A DNA stretch of 38,910 bases from Promethearchaeia archaeon. Lineage in GTDB: Archaea > Asgardarchaeota > Lokiarchaeia > Sigyniarchaeales > SOKP01. Shown one piece after another: positions 9,847 through 19,362 of the stretch. The position numbers and the translations under genes were made by a program. Every line of letters starts with the position of its first letter. The stretch's first letter is position 1. The notes under the pieces were generated by a model. That model saw only the letters and a list, made by a program, of their open reading frames with translations, did not search any database and had not been told where the DNA came from. The stretch lies in NCBI GenBank assembly GCA_029856085.1, contig JAHQWI010000089.1, forward strand, positions 1 to 38,910, in the 5' to 3' direction.

Positions 9847-10073
9847 ATTCTTGAATCACTCTTTCTTTATGATATGAAAATAAGAAGCTGTTTTATTTTT
9901 TTCGATAATTATTTATGAATTATTTCGATGTTTCGCTTATAATTCTATTCTCATTATAAAAGAATTTATTTCGCATAAACTAAAGAAATTAATAAATTTA
10001 AATATATTATTCATCACTGAAAAGAGAAGAAAAAAAAGTTTGAAGGTGTTACCAAATTCCAGTTTCTAATTTC

Positions 10074-10541
10074 ATGGAGCTATATAAATTTCTACCAAAG
10101 ACAAATTGCAAGAAATGTGGAAAACCGACATGTATGGCATTTGCATTAGATCTATTACAAGGAAAAGTGAAAATTGATGATTGCCCACCGCTATTAGAGC
10201 CTAAATATAAAAAAAATTATAATACACTGAAGGAACTTATAGGCTCTGAAGAAGGTAAAGAGAAGGAACTAAGAATAGATGTAGAAACTGATTTATGTGA
10301 TGGATGCGGGATTTGTGTAACAGTTTGTCCTGTAAATGCTAGATATTGTCCCCCTACATTAAGTGGCAAAGCACCGGATTATCCCCCTGAAAAACATCAA
10401 TTATTTCAAGTAAAGGCTGGTAAATGCGAATTATTAGCGATAAAATATTGTCGAAGGATTGAAGCACAAGGTAGAGAAAGAGAATGCCGTGTATGTGAGA
10501 CTTATTGTCCTCGTGATGCTATAAAAATAGATTATGTTTAA
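10074..10541 (+). CDS. 4Fe-4S protein: N-terminal CdhE-like FeS domain plus ferredoxin motifs; first gene of the fwd cluster
   Basis: TNCKKCGKPTCMAFALDLLQGK (PF04060-like), CDGCGICVTVCPVNARYCPP, CRVCETYCPRDAIKI. Confidence 0.85.
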   Translation: MELYKFLPKTNCKKCGKPTCMAFALDLLQGKVKIDDCPPLLEPKYKKNYNTLKELIGSEEGKEKELRIDVETDLCDGCGICVTVCPVNARYCPPTLSGKAPDYPPEKHQLFQVKAGKCELLAIKYCRRIEAQGRERECRVCETYCPRDAIKIDYV

Positions 10542-10564
10542 TCCGCATTTAATTTTTTATAATT

Positions 10565-11887
10565 TTGAAAGGTGTTAAAAAACTGGTTAATAAACGTGTA
10601 AAATGTACAGGATGCTCCCTTTTATGTGATGATATAATTGTCAGAGGTGATGGTTTGTATATCGATGAAGTTATAGGAGCTTGCTTAAAAGGTAAAGAGA
10701 AATTTGAACAAATTACTGGTAAAAATCGTATATTATCCCCGCTTGTACGCGATAAAGGTGAATTAAAAAAAGTTTCCCTTGATACTGCATTAGAAAGATC
10801 TATTGAGATCATGAAAGAATCATCTAAACCATTATTATATGGTTTTTCTACTGTTAGTTGTCAAGCCCAATTAAAAGGAATTGAATTGGCAAAATCTATA
10901 AATGGATTTATAGATTCTAATTCAGTAATTTGCCAAGGTAAAGTTCTTAATACTGCAAAAGAAATGGGATTAACATTAGCCACAATATCAGAGGTAATTA
11001 ATAAAACAGATTTATTGATATTATGGGGTGCTAATGCCGCAGAATCAATACCTCGATTATTGAATAAAATCCTTTTTTCACGTGGTAAATTTAGAATGAC
11101 AGGGCGTGAAATTAAAACACTTATAATTATAGATCCTGTTAAAACTGCATCATTCGGGGTCATGGGTGTTCGAGATCTTTCGCTAAATATAGATCCAGGG
11201 AAGGATATTGAATTGATTCGTGTTCTAAAGGAAGAATGTTGTACACCAAGTGGTTTCCCTGCAGATGGTGTTGCGGGTATTGATCAAGATGATTTAAAGA
11301 GGTTATTGATTCAAATAACTAATGCTGAGAACGCTGTAATTTTTATTGGTCAAGGAATATTAAGTTCGCAGACAAGTGTCAATGTAGTTCATGAGTTACT
11401 TGATTTAGTGCATATGATAAATATAAAACAACAAAAAGGTCGCATGTCAATCATGATGTTAGGAGGTCATTATAATATGGCAGGTTTTGACCAAGTTGCT
11501 TTATCATTATTTGGTAAAAACCATAGTTTACAATTTTTTGATAATAATCTGGTCGAAACATCAGAGACAATAATATCCAAACTTAGTAAAGAGGATTTTG
11601 ATTGCTCTATAATTGTTGGAACTGATCCAATTTCACACTTACCGTGGAAACTGAGTAAAGCATTAATGTCAAAACCATTAATTCTTATTGATAATAAGAA
11701 GTCAGCAACCTTCAACGTAGCAGATGTTATTTTACCCTCTTCTCTCACAGGAATTGAATGTGAAGGATTAGCTTATCGGTTAGACCATGTACCAATCGAA
11801 TTGCAAAAAATAGTAAATCCACCAAATAATATAATTTCAGACGAGGAACTTCTATCTAAGTTAATTAGTAGACTAAACCCAATTTAA
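10565..11887 (+). CDS. fwdB: formylmethanofuran dehydrogenase subunit B-like
   Basis: VKCTGCSLLCDDIIV N-terminal 4Fe-4S motif, FIDSNSVICQGK (putative metal-ligand Cys), order fwdB-fwdD-fwdA. TTG start. Confidence 0.88.
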   Translation: MKGVKKLVNKRVKCTGCSLLCDDIIVRGDGLYIDEVIGACLKGKEKFEQITGKNRILSPLVRDKGELKKVSLDTALERSIEIMKESSKPLLYGFSTVSCQAQLKGIELAKSINGFIDSNSVICQGKVLNTAKEMGLTLATISEVINKTDLLILWGANAAESIPRLLNKILFSRGKFRMTGREIKTLIIIDPVKTASFGVMGVRDLSLNIDPGKDIELIRVLKEECCTPSGFPADGVAGIDQDDLKRLLIQITNAENAVIFIGQGILSSQTSVNVVHELLDLVHMINIKQQKGRMSIMMLGGHYNMAGFDQVALSLFGKNHSLQFFDNNLVETSETIISKLSKEDFDCSIIVGTDPISHLPWKLSKALMSKPLILIDNKKSATFNVADVILPSSLTGIECEGLAYRLDHVPIELQKIVNPPNNIISDEELLSKLISRLNPI

Positions 11888-11900
11888 GGAGGTTATAAAT

Positions 11901-12272
11901 ATGGAAATGTTAGTAAATACTGTAAGGATGGTTGACTACGATCAACTAAAAGAATACTCCTTTGGGGATGAAAATTCTTTAAAAGAAAATCTAGCAATTG
12001 GAATAATAAATCCTGAAGATTTCGAGAAACTTAACTTAACTACAAGTCTGAATTTAAAATTATCAAATGAGGATGGAAAAGTAATTATAAAAGTAAAACA
12101 AAAAGAAGATGTTCCAATTGGTACAATCTTGATGCCTGTATCTATTTGGGCAAATCAAATCACAGGAATTTCTAATGAACAACTAATTTTCAAAAATATT
12201 AAGGTCAATGCGGAGACTACCAGAGATAATGTTTTAGATATAGAAGAATTATTGAACATCATCAAAAAATAA
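11901..12272 (+). CDS. fwdD: formylmethanofuran dehydrogenase subunit D-like (molybdopterin dinucleotide-binding)
   Basis: Size, position, and the PIGTILMPVSIWANQIT segment typical of FwdD; AAGGAGG Shine-Dalgarno. Confidence 0.8.
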   Translation: MEMLVNTVRMVDYDQLKEYSFGDENSLKENLAIGIINPEDFEKLNLTTSLNLKLSNEDGKVIIKVKQKEDVPIGTILMPVSIWANQITGISNEQLIFKNIKVNAETTRDNVLDIEELLNIIKK

Positions 12273-12288
12273 CTTTTATGTAATTATT

Positions 12289-13971
12289 ATGGATAGGAAT
12301 AAAATAATTATAAAAAATGGTATAGTTTATGACCCTCTTAACAAAATAGAGGGAGAAAAAAAAGACATCTTGATAGAGTCAGGCCAAATTGTACAAAAAT
12401 TTTCTACTACAAAGGATATAAAAGAAATAGATGCAAACGGAAAAACAGTTATTCCCTCTGCTATTGACATTCATACTCATATCGCTTCCCAACAAGTTAA
12501 TTGGGCAAGACTTTTAGGATTCGATATTGATAAATTCAAAGAAGTTTGGAAAGGATTAAGATTAAAAAACATTGCTAAGGATTATATTTCAATGGGTTAT
12601 ACTTTTATACTTGAAGCCAATGTATTTCCATCTTTAGCAAAACAGACGATTTTCAACTTTCAACAAATACCCGTGTTAGATAAGGCGATGCTATTAAATA
12701 TCAGTAATCTATGGCCTTTAGAACTCGAGTTCCAAAGAGGTAAAATTAAAGAAATGGCTGTATTTTTATCTGATCTCTTATCTAAAACTTATGGTTTCGG
12801 ATTTAAAGTTTATAACCCCTTTGAATGCGAGACATGGGATTTTAAAGAATTAAGAGAAGATTTAACAAAACAAGGTAGATTATTTAATTTCTCCGCTTTA
12901 GATGTTTACGAAAGTGTTGTCAAATGTGTGGAATCACTCGGTATGCCTCATTCGGCTCATGTGCATATTGAAGGTTATGAAAATGAAGTAGGGAAAGAAA
13001 ACCTATTTAAAGTTTTAGAGAAGATTCGGTCATTAAATTTAGAGCCCAATCAGAAAACTCATTCAAAAATAAAGCGTCATCAAATATTACATTTAGCTCA
13101 TGCGAATGCTTATTCATTTGATGGAAATAATGAAACTTTAATTAATTTTCTGAACAACAATCAAAATTATAGCGTTGATTTGTCTTTTATCGGCTTCAAC
13201 AAGATAAATCCTATTATCACATCAGATAGAAGGTTGATTAATTCTATGTTAACTTTGGATGCGATCGATAATCAGTATAAATTAATAAGTTCAGCCGTAG
13301 AATTTGAAGGCGATTCATTTGTTTCAATGAGAACATTTAATAAGAGTAAATATCAAGATTGTATCTTATGGGCAAACGCATTGGATTTAGCTCTCAATGT
13401 TAAAAATAAATATCAGTTGTGTTTTTCATTAAATTTTCCAAACTATGCAAATCTAACAGATATCCCTGAAATTGCAACTTGGTTGACAAGTAAAGAAGCT
13501 AGAGACAATTATATGGAGGGAATGAACAAGGAATTTTTAAAAGATAGCATTCTAAAGAGTGATGATAAAGTTCTTAATTTCACTGAATTTCTTCAATTAA
13601 CAAGAGTGAGTCCAGCAATTTGCTTGGGATTTGGAAGCATAAAGGGGAATATTGGACAAGGTGCTGATGCGGACATTAATGTATTAAACTTAAATATTAA
13701 AGAAACAGATCTTTCGAAAGATTTTGGAAAATTCAAGAAAGAACTCTCCAATATTGAATATGTTATAAAATCTGGTGAAATTGTAAAAAAACAAGATAAA
13801 TTCAATTTAAGCCCGCAAGGTTCAATTTTTTGGGCTAATGGCAAAGCAGACACCGAAGGAAAGGATTTAATTATGTCGAAAAAGGAGGAATTCTACCGAA
13901 AGTACTCATCTATGTTCTATGATTCCTATCAAGTTTCGGTTGATAAAAATCTATTAAGAAAGATAGATTAA
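12289..13971 (+). CDS. fwdA: formylmethanofuran dehydrogenase subunit A-like amidohydrolase (divergent)
   Basis: NGIVYDPLNKIEGEKKDILIE, AIDIHTHIA, GFKVYNPFE (carboxylysine region), GMPHSAHVH, GQGADADINVLNL. Confidence 0.83.
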   Translation: MDRNKIIIKNGIVYDPLNKIEGEKKDILIESGQIVQKFSTTKDIKEIDANGKTVIPSAIDIHTHIASQQVNWARLLGFDIDKFKEVWKGLRLKNIAKDYISMGYTFILEANVFPSLAKQTIFNFQQIPVLDKAMLLNISNLWPLELEFQRGKIKEMAVFLSDLLSKTYGFGFKVYNPFECETWDFKELREDLTKQGRLFNFSALDVYESVVKCVESLGMPHSAHVHIEGYENEVGKENLFKVLEKIRSLNLEPNQKTHSKIKRHQILHLAHANAYSFDGNNETLINFLNNNQNYSVDLSFIGFNKINPIITSDRRLINSMLTLDAIDNQYKLISSAVEFEGDSFVSMRTFNKSKYQDCILWANALDLALNVKNKYQLCFSLNFPNYANLTDIPEIATWLTSKEARDNYMEGMNKEFLKDSILKSDDKVLNFTEFLQLTRVSPAICLGFGSIKGNIGQGADADINVLNLNIKETDLSKDFGKFKKELSNIEYVIKSGEIVKKQDKFNLSPQGSIFWANGKADTEGKDLIMSKKEEFYRKYSSMFYDSYQVSVDKNLLRKID

Positions 13972-14173
13972 TCAATAGATTTGTTAATTCAATTTAATTA
14001 ATTTGAGAGTATTTAGGAATTAAAATGTGTGCTTTCCACTAGTCATAGCTTTATTCCTATGTAAAATATATATAAAAACATTGTTCAAGAAAGAGTTATC
14101 TTAAATTTCAATAATTTTAATACTTTATTTTATTTTTTTATATTAATTTAAATTTTTAATAATAACTCAGATA

Positions 14174-15370
14174 ATGTCTAAATTACCTTTAGAAGGAATA
14201 ATAGTTATTGATTTTTCTACTCTTATTGCAGCTCCAGTTATTGGTTCTCTTATGGCTGATTTTGGTGCTGAAGTAATTAAAGTGGAATTACCTAAAATTG
14301 GTGATCCTCAACGAGGAGCTCAGCTTGTTGGAAAAGGGAAGAGCCCAACTTGGTTAGTTGGAAGTCGAAATAAAAAAACAATCACCTTAGATTTGCATAA
14401 TAAAGAGGGTCAAGATATTGCTAAAAAATTATGTGCTAAAGCGGATGTAGTTCTTCTAAATTTTCGACCTGAGGTTTTAGAAAAATGGAATCTTGGTTCT
14501 GAAGTTTTGCATCAAATTAATCCAGGATTAATAATTTGCTTAGTTTCCGGGTTCGGTCAGACAGGACCTTATAAAAACAGAGGTGGATTTGATCGAACTG
14601 TCAGTGCCTTTGCGGGTTTAACGTATACGTCTGGTTATCCCGAATATCCACCAGTTCGTAGTGGATATCCGTTAGTGGATTATTTAACAGGGTATCTTGG
14701 TGCGTTTGCAGTAATGATGGCTTTATATAATAGAGACGTGAATCATAATAGAGGGGAAGTGATTGATTTAAGTCTAGCAGAAGCTGCTTTTAAAGCAACT
14801 GGTGGTAGTTTACCAACTTATTCTTTAACGCGTTCTATTTATGAAAGATGCGGCAACCGAATTAAATTTTTTGTACCTGCTGAAAATTTTGAAACTCAAG
14901 ATGAAAAAATCATTGCTCTTAATGCAGGTACTGAGAAACTGTGGAAGCAATTAGTAAAAGCAATGAATCGAGAAGATTTACTCACAGATAAGAAATTTCG
15001 TAAATATTTAGCACGTATACAAAATCAAGATGAGCTTTATAAACTTATTGGCGATTGGGTAAAAAGTAAAACTACAGAAGAAGTTTTGGAAATTCTTGAA
15101 AAGGAAGGAGTTCCATGTGAAAAGGTAAATAGTATCGCAGATTTGGCATCTGATCCTCATATGCTCGATAGAGAAGCAGTATTAGAATTTATTGATCCTG
15201 ATTATGGTAAAGTATTAATTCCTGGTATTGTTCCGAAATTGAAAAATTTTCCAGGACGTGTAAAGTTTCTAGGTGCTAAGCTTGGGGAATATAATCAAGA
15301 GATATATCGAAAATTTCTTGGATTAACTACTGAAGAAATTAATAAATTAGAAGAACGAGAAGTAATATAA
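14174..15370 (+). CDS. CaiB/BaiF (family III) CoA-transferase
   Basis: LPLEGIIVIDFSTLIAAPVIGSLMADFGAEVIKVE, GDPQRG, VLLNFRPEVLEKW, LVSGFGQTGPY. Confidence 0.94.
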   Translation: MSKLPLEGIIVIDFSTLIAAPVIGSLMADFGAEVIKVELPKIGDPQRGAQLVGKGKSPTWLVGSRNKKTITLDLHNKEGQDIAKKLCAKADVVLLNFRPEVLEKWNLGSEVLHQINPGLIICLVSGFGQTGPYKNRGGFDRTVSAFAGLTYTSGYPEYPPVRSGYPLVDYLTGYLGAFAVMMALYNRDVNHNRGEVIDLSLAEAAFKATGGSLPTYSLTRSIYERCGNRIKFFVPAENFETQDEKIIALNAGTEKLWKQLVKAMNREDLLTDKKFRKYLARIQNQDELYKLIGDWVKSKTTEEVLEILEKEGVPCEKVNSIADLASDPHMLDREAVLEFIDPDYGKVLIPGIVPKLKNFPGRVKFLGAKLGEYNQEIYRKFLGLTTEEINKLEEREVI

Positions 15371-15383
15371 GTAAAATAATTTA

Positions 15384-16529
15384 CTATGTCGCTTCAGGGA
15401 TTAAAAAGACAAAATTACTCCCGTGTGAATAATCACCATTAACTCTATCTTCAATCCAGATTTCGCCCTTATAACTCTCTATGATTTTTTTCACGAGTGT
15501 TAACCCAAATCCCATACCCTTTGAACCTTTTTCTTTACTGAATCCTTCTTGAAAGATTACTTCTTTCCTTTTATCTGAAATACCAATCCCATTATCAATG
15601 AATTCAAATTTTATATATCCTATATTTACTTTAGTTTGTCTTGAAATCTTAATGAGAACCTCTTTTTTGGGATTTTCATTGTAATTAACAGCGTTGATTA
15701 ATATATTGTCGAATACATCTATTAAAAACTCATTAGCTCTGGTGATAATTTTCTTTTCAGATGTTATAATTCTTATATTAATATCCTTTGATGACCTACT
15801 GTTTTGGATAAATTTTATTGCTTCTTCTAGTACTTTAATTGCCTTAACAGATTTTAAAGATTTCTCTAAATTTTCAAGATTCGATAATTTACGGACATTA
15901 GTAATTAATTTTGTCCCTCTCGCAAATTGCCCTTTAATTAATTCATAAAGATCTTTAATTTCCTTTTCTTTCCCAGGCTCATTAAGATATTTCTCACTAA
16001 TATCGATTGAAAGTTTTATATTTGAAAGGATGTTGTTGATGTCATGATAGAATAAATCTTTATAAAGTTCAGCTCGGTTGTAAGCTTCTCGATACTTTTC
16101 CTCTGATTTTTTTAGTTTCTGGACAGATTCCTTAATCTTTTCTTCTACTAATTTTTTCTCTGAAATATCTCGAGTAAAACCATAAAAACCAACTTTTTTT
16201 CCACTCGTATCATATCTTAAATAAAATGTTCCTTCAAAAGTACGTTCTTGCCCATCATTTCTGATTACCTTACTTTCAAAAGTCCCTTTTGGAAGATTGT
16301 TTTTATATACAAGATTGAAGATTTCATATACTTCTTTATAAGTTTTCTTGTTTAACATAGAAGTATAACTCTTTCCTATTAGCTGTTTTTTCGAAAATCC
16401 TATGTACCTGCAAATATAATCATTTACATAAGTATAATTTCCTTGTAGGTCTACTTCAAAATATCCATCCTCGATATTTTCAATGATTCCTCTATATCGT
16501 TTATCTGGTTCATTATCAAACTTACTCAT
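15384..16529 (-). CDS. PAS-domain sensor histidine kinase
   Basis: PAS segment (GYFEVDLQGNYTYVNDYICRYIGFSKKQLIGKSY), FYHDINNILSN phospho-acceptor region, DNGIGI / GSKGMGFGLTLVKKI ATPase motifs. Confidence 0.93.
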   Translation of the reverse strand: MSKFDNEPDKRYRGIIENIEDGYFEVDLQGNYTYVNDYICRYIGFSKKQLIGKSYTSMLNKKTYKEVYEIFNLVYKNNLPKGTFESKVIRNDGQERTFEGTFYLRYDTSGKKVGFYGFTRDISEKKLVEEKIKESVQKLKKSEEKYREAYNRAELYKDLFYHDINNILSNIKLSIDISEKYLNEPGKEKEIKDLYELIKGQFARGTKLITNVRKLSNLENLEKSLKSVKAIKVLEEAIKFIQNSRSSKDINIRIITSEKKIITRANEFLIDVFDNILINAVNYNENPKKEVLIKISRQTKVNIGYIKFEFIDNGIGISDKRKEVIFQEGFSKEKGSKGMGFGLTLVKKIIESYKGEIWIEDRVNGDYSHGSNFVFLIPEAT

Positions 16530-16771
16530 AACGGAAACTCCTTTTTGAATGCCTTAAATGAAAATGTTAAAATTTGAAGGCAATTTCTTTGAATAAAACC
16601 CCGATAGTATTTGCAACTACTATTTTTTTAATAAAGCTCGAAATATACAATTATAATGATATTTAATGAATATATTTGTATTTGATATATCATATTTTTG
16701 TTCCCATAGTTCGAACAAGAGGGGAAAAAAGAATAAGGGGAATTATATGGGATAGACATATATTTAAGAAA

Positions 16772-17941
16772 CTATAATTTCAAAGGATATTTCCGATATT
16801 TCTCTATAGCTGCTCTGAATGCTAAAATATTCTCCCACGGAACATTTAAGATATTATGACTTGGACCCGCAAAATAACCTCCACCTATACCAGCTGCTTT
16901 AATGCATCTCTTTACTTCTTCTTCAACTTCTTTTGGAGTTCCGAAACTTAACACTCTTGTGGAATCCATACCACCCATAAAACTCAGCCGATCTCCCAAT
17001 GTTTCCTTTAAATGGGCTAAATCAACACCCGCAGCTGGTTCTAATGCTTGAATACAATCTAATCCCGCAGCAACCATATCAGGGAGCAATTTATCAATAT
17101 ATCCACAAGAATGCTGTATGATAAACATTCCATGTTTTTTGCATTCTTGATATATTCTTTTATAGTAGGGTAGCATAAATTTACGAAAATTCTCAAGAGA
17201 GAACATAGAACGCCCTTTATAGCCCAAATCATCGTAATAAAAAACAACATCTATTCCTGCTTCAGCATAACGTTTAATGTATTCTATATTTGTTTTAGTA
17301 TATTCCTCCATAACTTCATGGATAAATTGCGAGTTTTTTCGCATATGATATGTGACCCTACTTATTGTCATTCCTTCGAAAAGAGCTTCATTCATTGCAA
17401 TCATTAATCTAGCCATTGGATATAAGTATGGCGAGAAGGACTTTACGAATTCTTCCCAGATTTTGGGGGAATAATTAACCTCATCATTAATACATTCAGA
17501 AGGTTTTCCATATTCATCCCAATAAGAGTGTAAAATTTCAGGTGTTCTGAAATAGCCATCTATATACCATGCATAAGTTAAACCCGTTTTAACTTGTTCC
17601 ACTCGCTTAAATATTCTCCCTGATGTTGGGATTAAGTAACTTCCAGGATATTCCGGTGGACCCTCGGCAATCACAGTTTTCATTCGATGCCTCCAGGGGT
17701 CTATAGAATGGCAATCAACATTCCAGAATCTAAGCTCTGTTATATCCCCAGCCCACCTATAATCCTCTCTCGAATATGTATTTTCAATATAAGTCTTATT
17801 TGCTTTATATTCATCTGATTCAATAAATTGTTGATAAGAAGTACCAGTTCTTTCAAATCCAAGATAATGAATCGGTATCTTATCTGGTTCATCATCATGT
17901 TCTAAAGTTCGAATAACGCGTTCTCGTTTTGATAATACCAT
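16772..17941 (-). CDS. uroporphyrinogen decarboxylase-family (MtaA/UroD-like) methyltransferase
   Basis: HSCGYIDKLLPDMVAAGLDCIQALEPAAGVDLAHLKETLGDRLSFMGGMDS. Confidence 0.92.
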   Translation of the reverse strand: MVLSKRERVIRTLEHDDEPDKIPIHYLGFERTGTSYQQFIESDEYKANKTYIENTYSREDYRWAGDITELRFWNVDCHSIDPWRHRMKTVIAEGPPEYPGSYLIPTSGRIFKRVEQVKTGLTYAWYIDGYFRTPEILHSYWDEYGKPSECINDEVNYSPKIWEEFVKSFSPYLYPMARLMIAMNEALFEGMTISRVTYHMRKNSQFIHEVMEEYTKTNIEYIKRYAEAGIDVVFYYDDLGYKGRSMFSLENFRKFMLPYYKRIYQECKKHGMFIIQHSCGYIDKLLPDMVAAGLDCIQALEPAAGVDLAHLKETLGDRLSFMGGMDSTRVLSFGTPKEVEEEVKRCIKAAGIGGGYFAGPSHNILNVPWENILAFRAAIEKYRKYPLKL

Positions 17942-18063
17942 AGTAAAAAAATATCTTGATTATTTAAATAAATATTTAATTGAACTTGATTTGTAATTAA
18001 TATTATTCATTGAAATGAAATTAGGGAGAATTAAATAAATATTATAAAAATTGGGTTTATATT

Positions 18064-18696
18064 ATGGATTTTGAAGAATTAACTGAACTAATAGTTGAAT
18101 TGGAATTGGATGATATAGCCGATGCGGTAAAGAGTGCGCTTGAGGAAGATAAAAAGGATCCATTTGAAATTTTAACTGCTTTAACAAAAGGTATGGATGA
18201 AGTAAGCCGCCGTTATGAGGAATTTGAATATTTTCTAGGAGAATTAGTATTAGCTGGTGATACTCTGAAAGCAGGACTTGAAGTGTTAAAGCCTGCTCTA
18301 GTTGTATCAGATAGTACAAAGGAGAAAATTAAAGCCGTAATTGCAACTGTTAAGGGTGACCAACATGATTTGGGGAAAAACTTACTAGGTACAATGCTTT
18401 TGAGCGCTAACTTTGAAGTATACGATTTAGGAAGGAATGTGGAAGCTGAAGCTATAGTAGAAAAAGTTAGAGAGACTGGAGCATCCGTTGTGGCATTAAG
18501 CTCTTTATTATCCATGACAGTTGATCAAGTTGAAGTTGTTCATAAAGCGCTACAAGAAGCGGGATTAAGAGATAAAGTTAAATTGATTGTAGGTGGAGCT
18601 CCTTTCAATATGGAGCTAGCTAAAAAGTTTGGAGCTGATGATTATGCGGATGACGCAGTACATGCTGTTGAACATATTAAAAAGCTAATTCAATAA
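18064..18696 (+). CDS. corrinoid (B12-binding) methyltransferase protein, MtbC/MttC-type
   Basis: GDQHDLGKNLLGTML (DxHDxGKN cobalamin motif), VVALSSLLSMTVDQ, VGGAPFN. Confidence 0.95.
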   Translation: MDFEELTELIVELELDDIADAVKSALEEDKKDPFEILTALTKGMDEVSRRYEEFEYFLGELVLAGDTLKAGLEVLKPALVVSDSTKEKIKAVIATVKGDQHDLGKNLLGTMLLSANFEVYDLGRNVEAEAIVEKVRETGASVVALSSLLSMTVDQVEVVHKALQEAGLRDKVKLIVGGAPFNMELAKKFGADDYADDAVHAVEHIKKLIQ

Positions 18697-18697
18697 G

Positions 18698-19291
18698 TTA
18701 TCTCAAGAAGATTGCAACATAAAATCCAATTATACATATTATACTGATTGAAATCAATAAATTCCCTTTATATTTCTTAAAATGTTTTTTTTGTTTTTGT
18801 TTTTTCTCTTGTTTAGCTTCATAGAGTTGTTGTTCAAATCTTTCTTGTGCTTCAGGATCAGTTACTAAATATTGAACATTTGGATCATACCGTGCTCTAT
18901 ACATCCCCTCGAAAGCATATCCTGCATCTTTGAATAAAACCATTAAATAAAGGAGTTCCGGAAGGGTAATAATAAATATAATATAGTCAATAATACCAAA
19001 GCTGAAATTTTCCCACGGAATTATAAATAACCCCGGTAAGGTGTAAAAAGAACCACAGATGAGAGTTCCATATACAAAATAAATATAAAACGGATTTTCC
19101 TTCTTAAATGTAAAGACGATTCCAACCAACATAATTAAAGTAAAAACAAAAGCAAAAATGACTAAAATTAAATTCTCTTGCATTATTAATATAAGAAAAC
19201 CCATTACAAAAGAATTGAATAGGGCAAAAAATATATCATAATATTGGATAGTATCCCTTTTTTCTGAAGATTGATTTTGTTTAGTCTCCAT
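18698..19291 (-). CDS. multi-pass membrane protein, unknown function
   Basis: About five TM segments, Lys/Gln-rich cytoplasmic stretch, C-terminal TM. Confidence 0.6.
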   Translation of the reverse strand: METKQNQSSEKRDTIQYYDIFFALFNSFVMGFLILIMQENLILVIFAFVFTLIMLVGIVFTFKKENPFYIYFVYGTLICGSFYTLPGLFIIPWENFSFGIIDYIIFIITLPELLYLMVLFKDAGYAFEGMYRARYDPNVQYLVTDPEAQERFEQQLYEAKQEKKQKQKKHFKKYKGNLLISISIICIIGFYVAIFLR

Positions 19292-19362
19292 TTCAATCTG
19301 CTCAATTGCGGCTTCTTTGATGACTAATTAAAATTTTTATCTTATATGATTTCAAAATTATT

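Noticed and set aside
16700-16760. GTTCGAAC tRNA T-loop-like sequence
   Set aside because: No complementary T-stem, acceptor stem or anticodon arm around it; not a tRNA.
18062-18319. Minus-strand 85-aa ORF rich in Leu/Pro/His
   Set aside because: Antisense shadow of the corrinoid protein gene.
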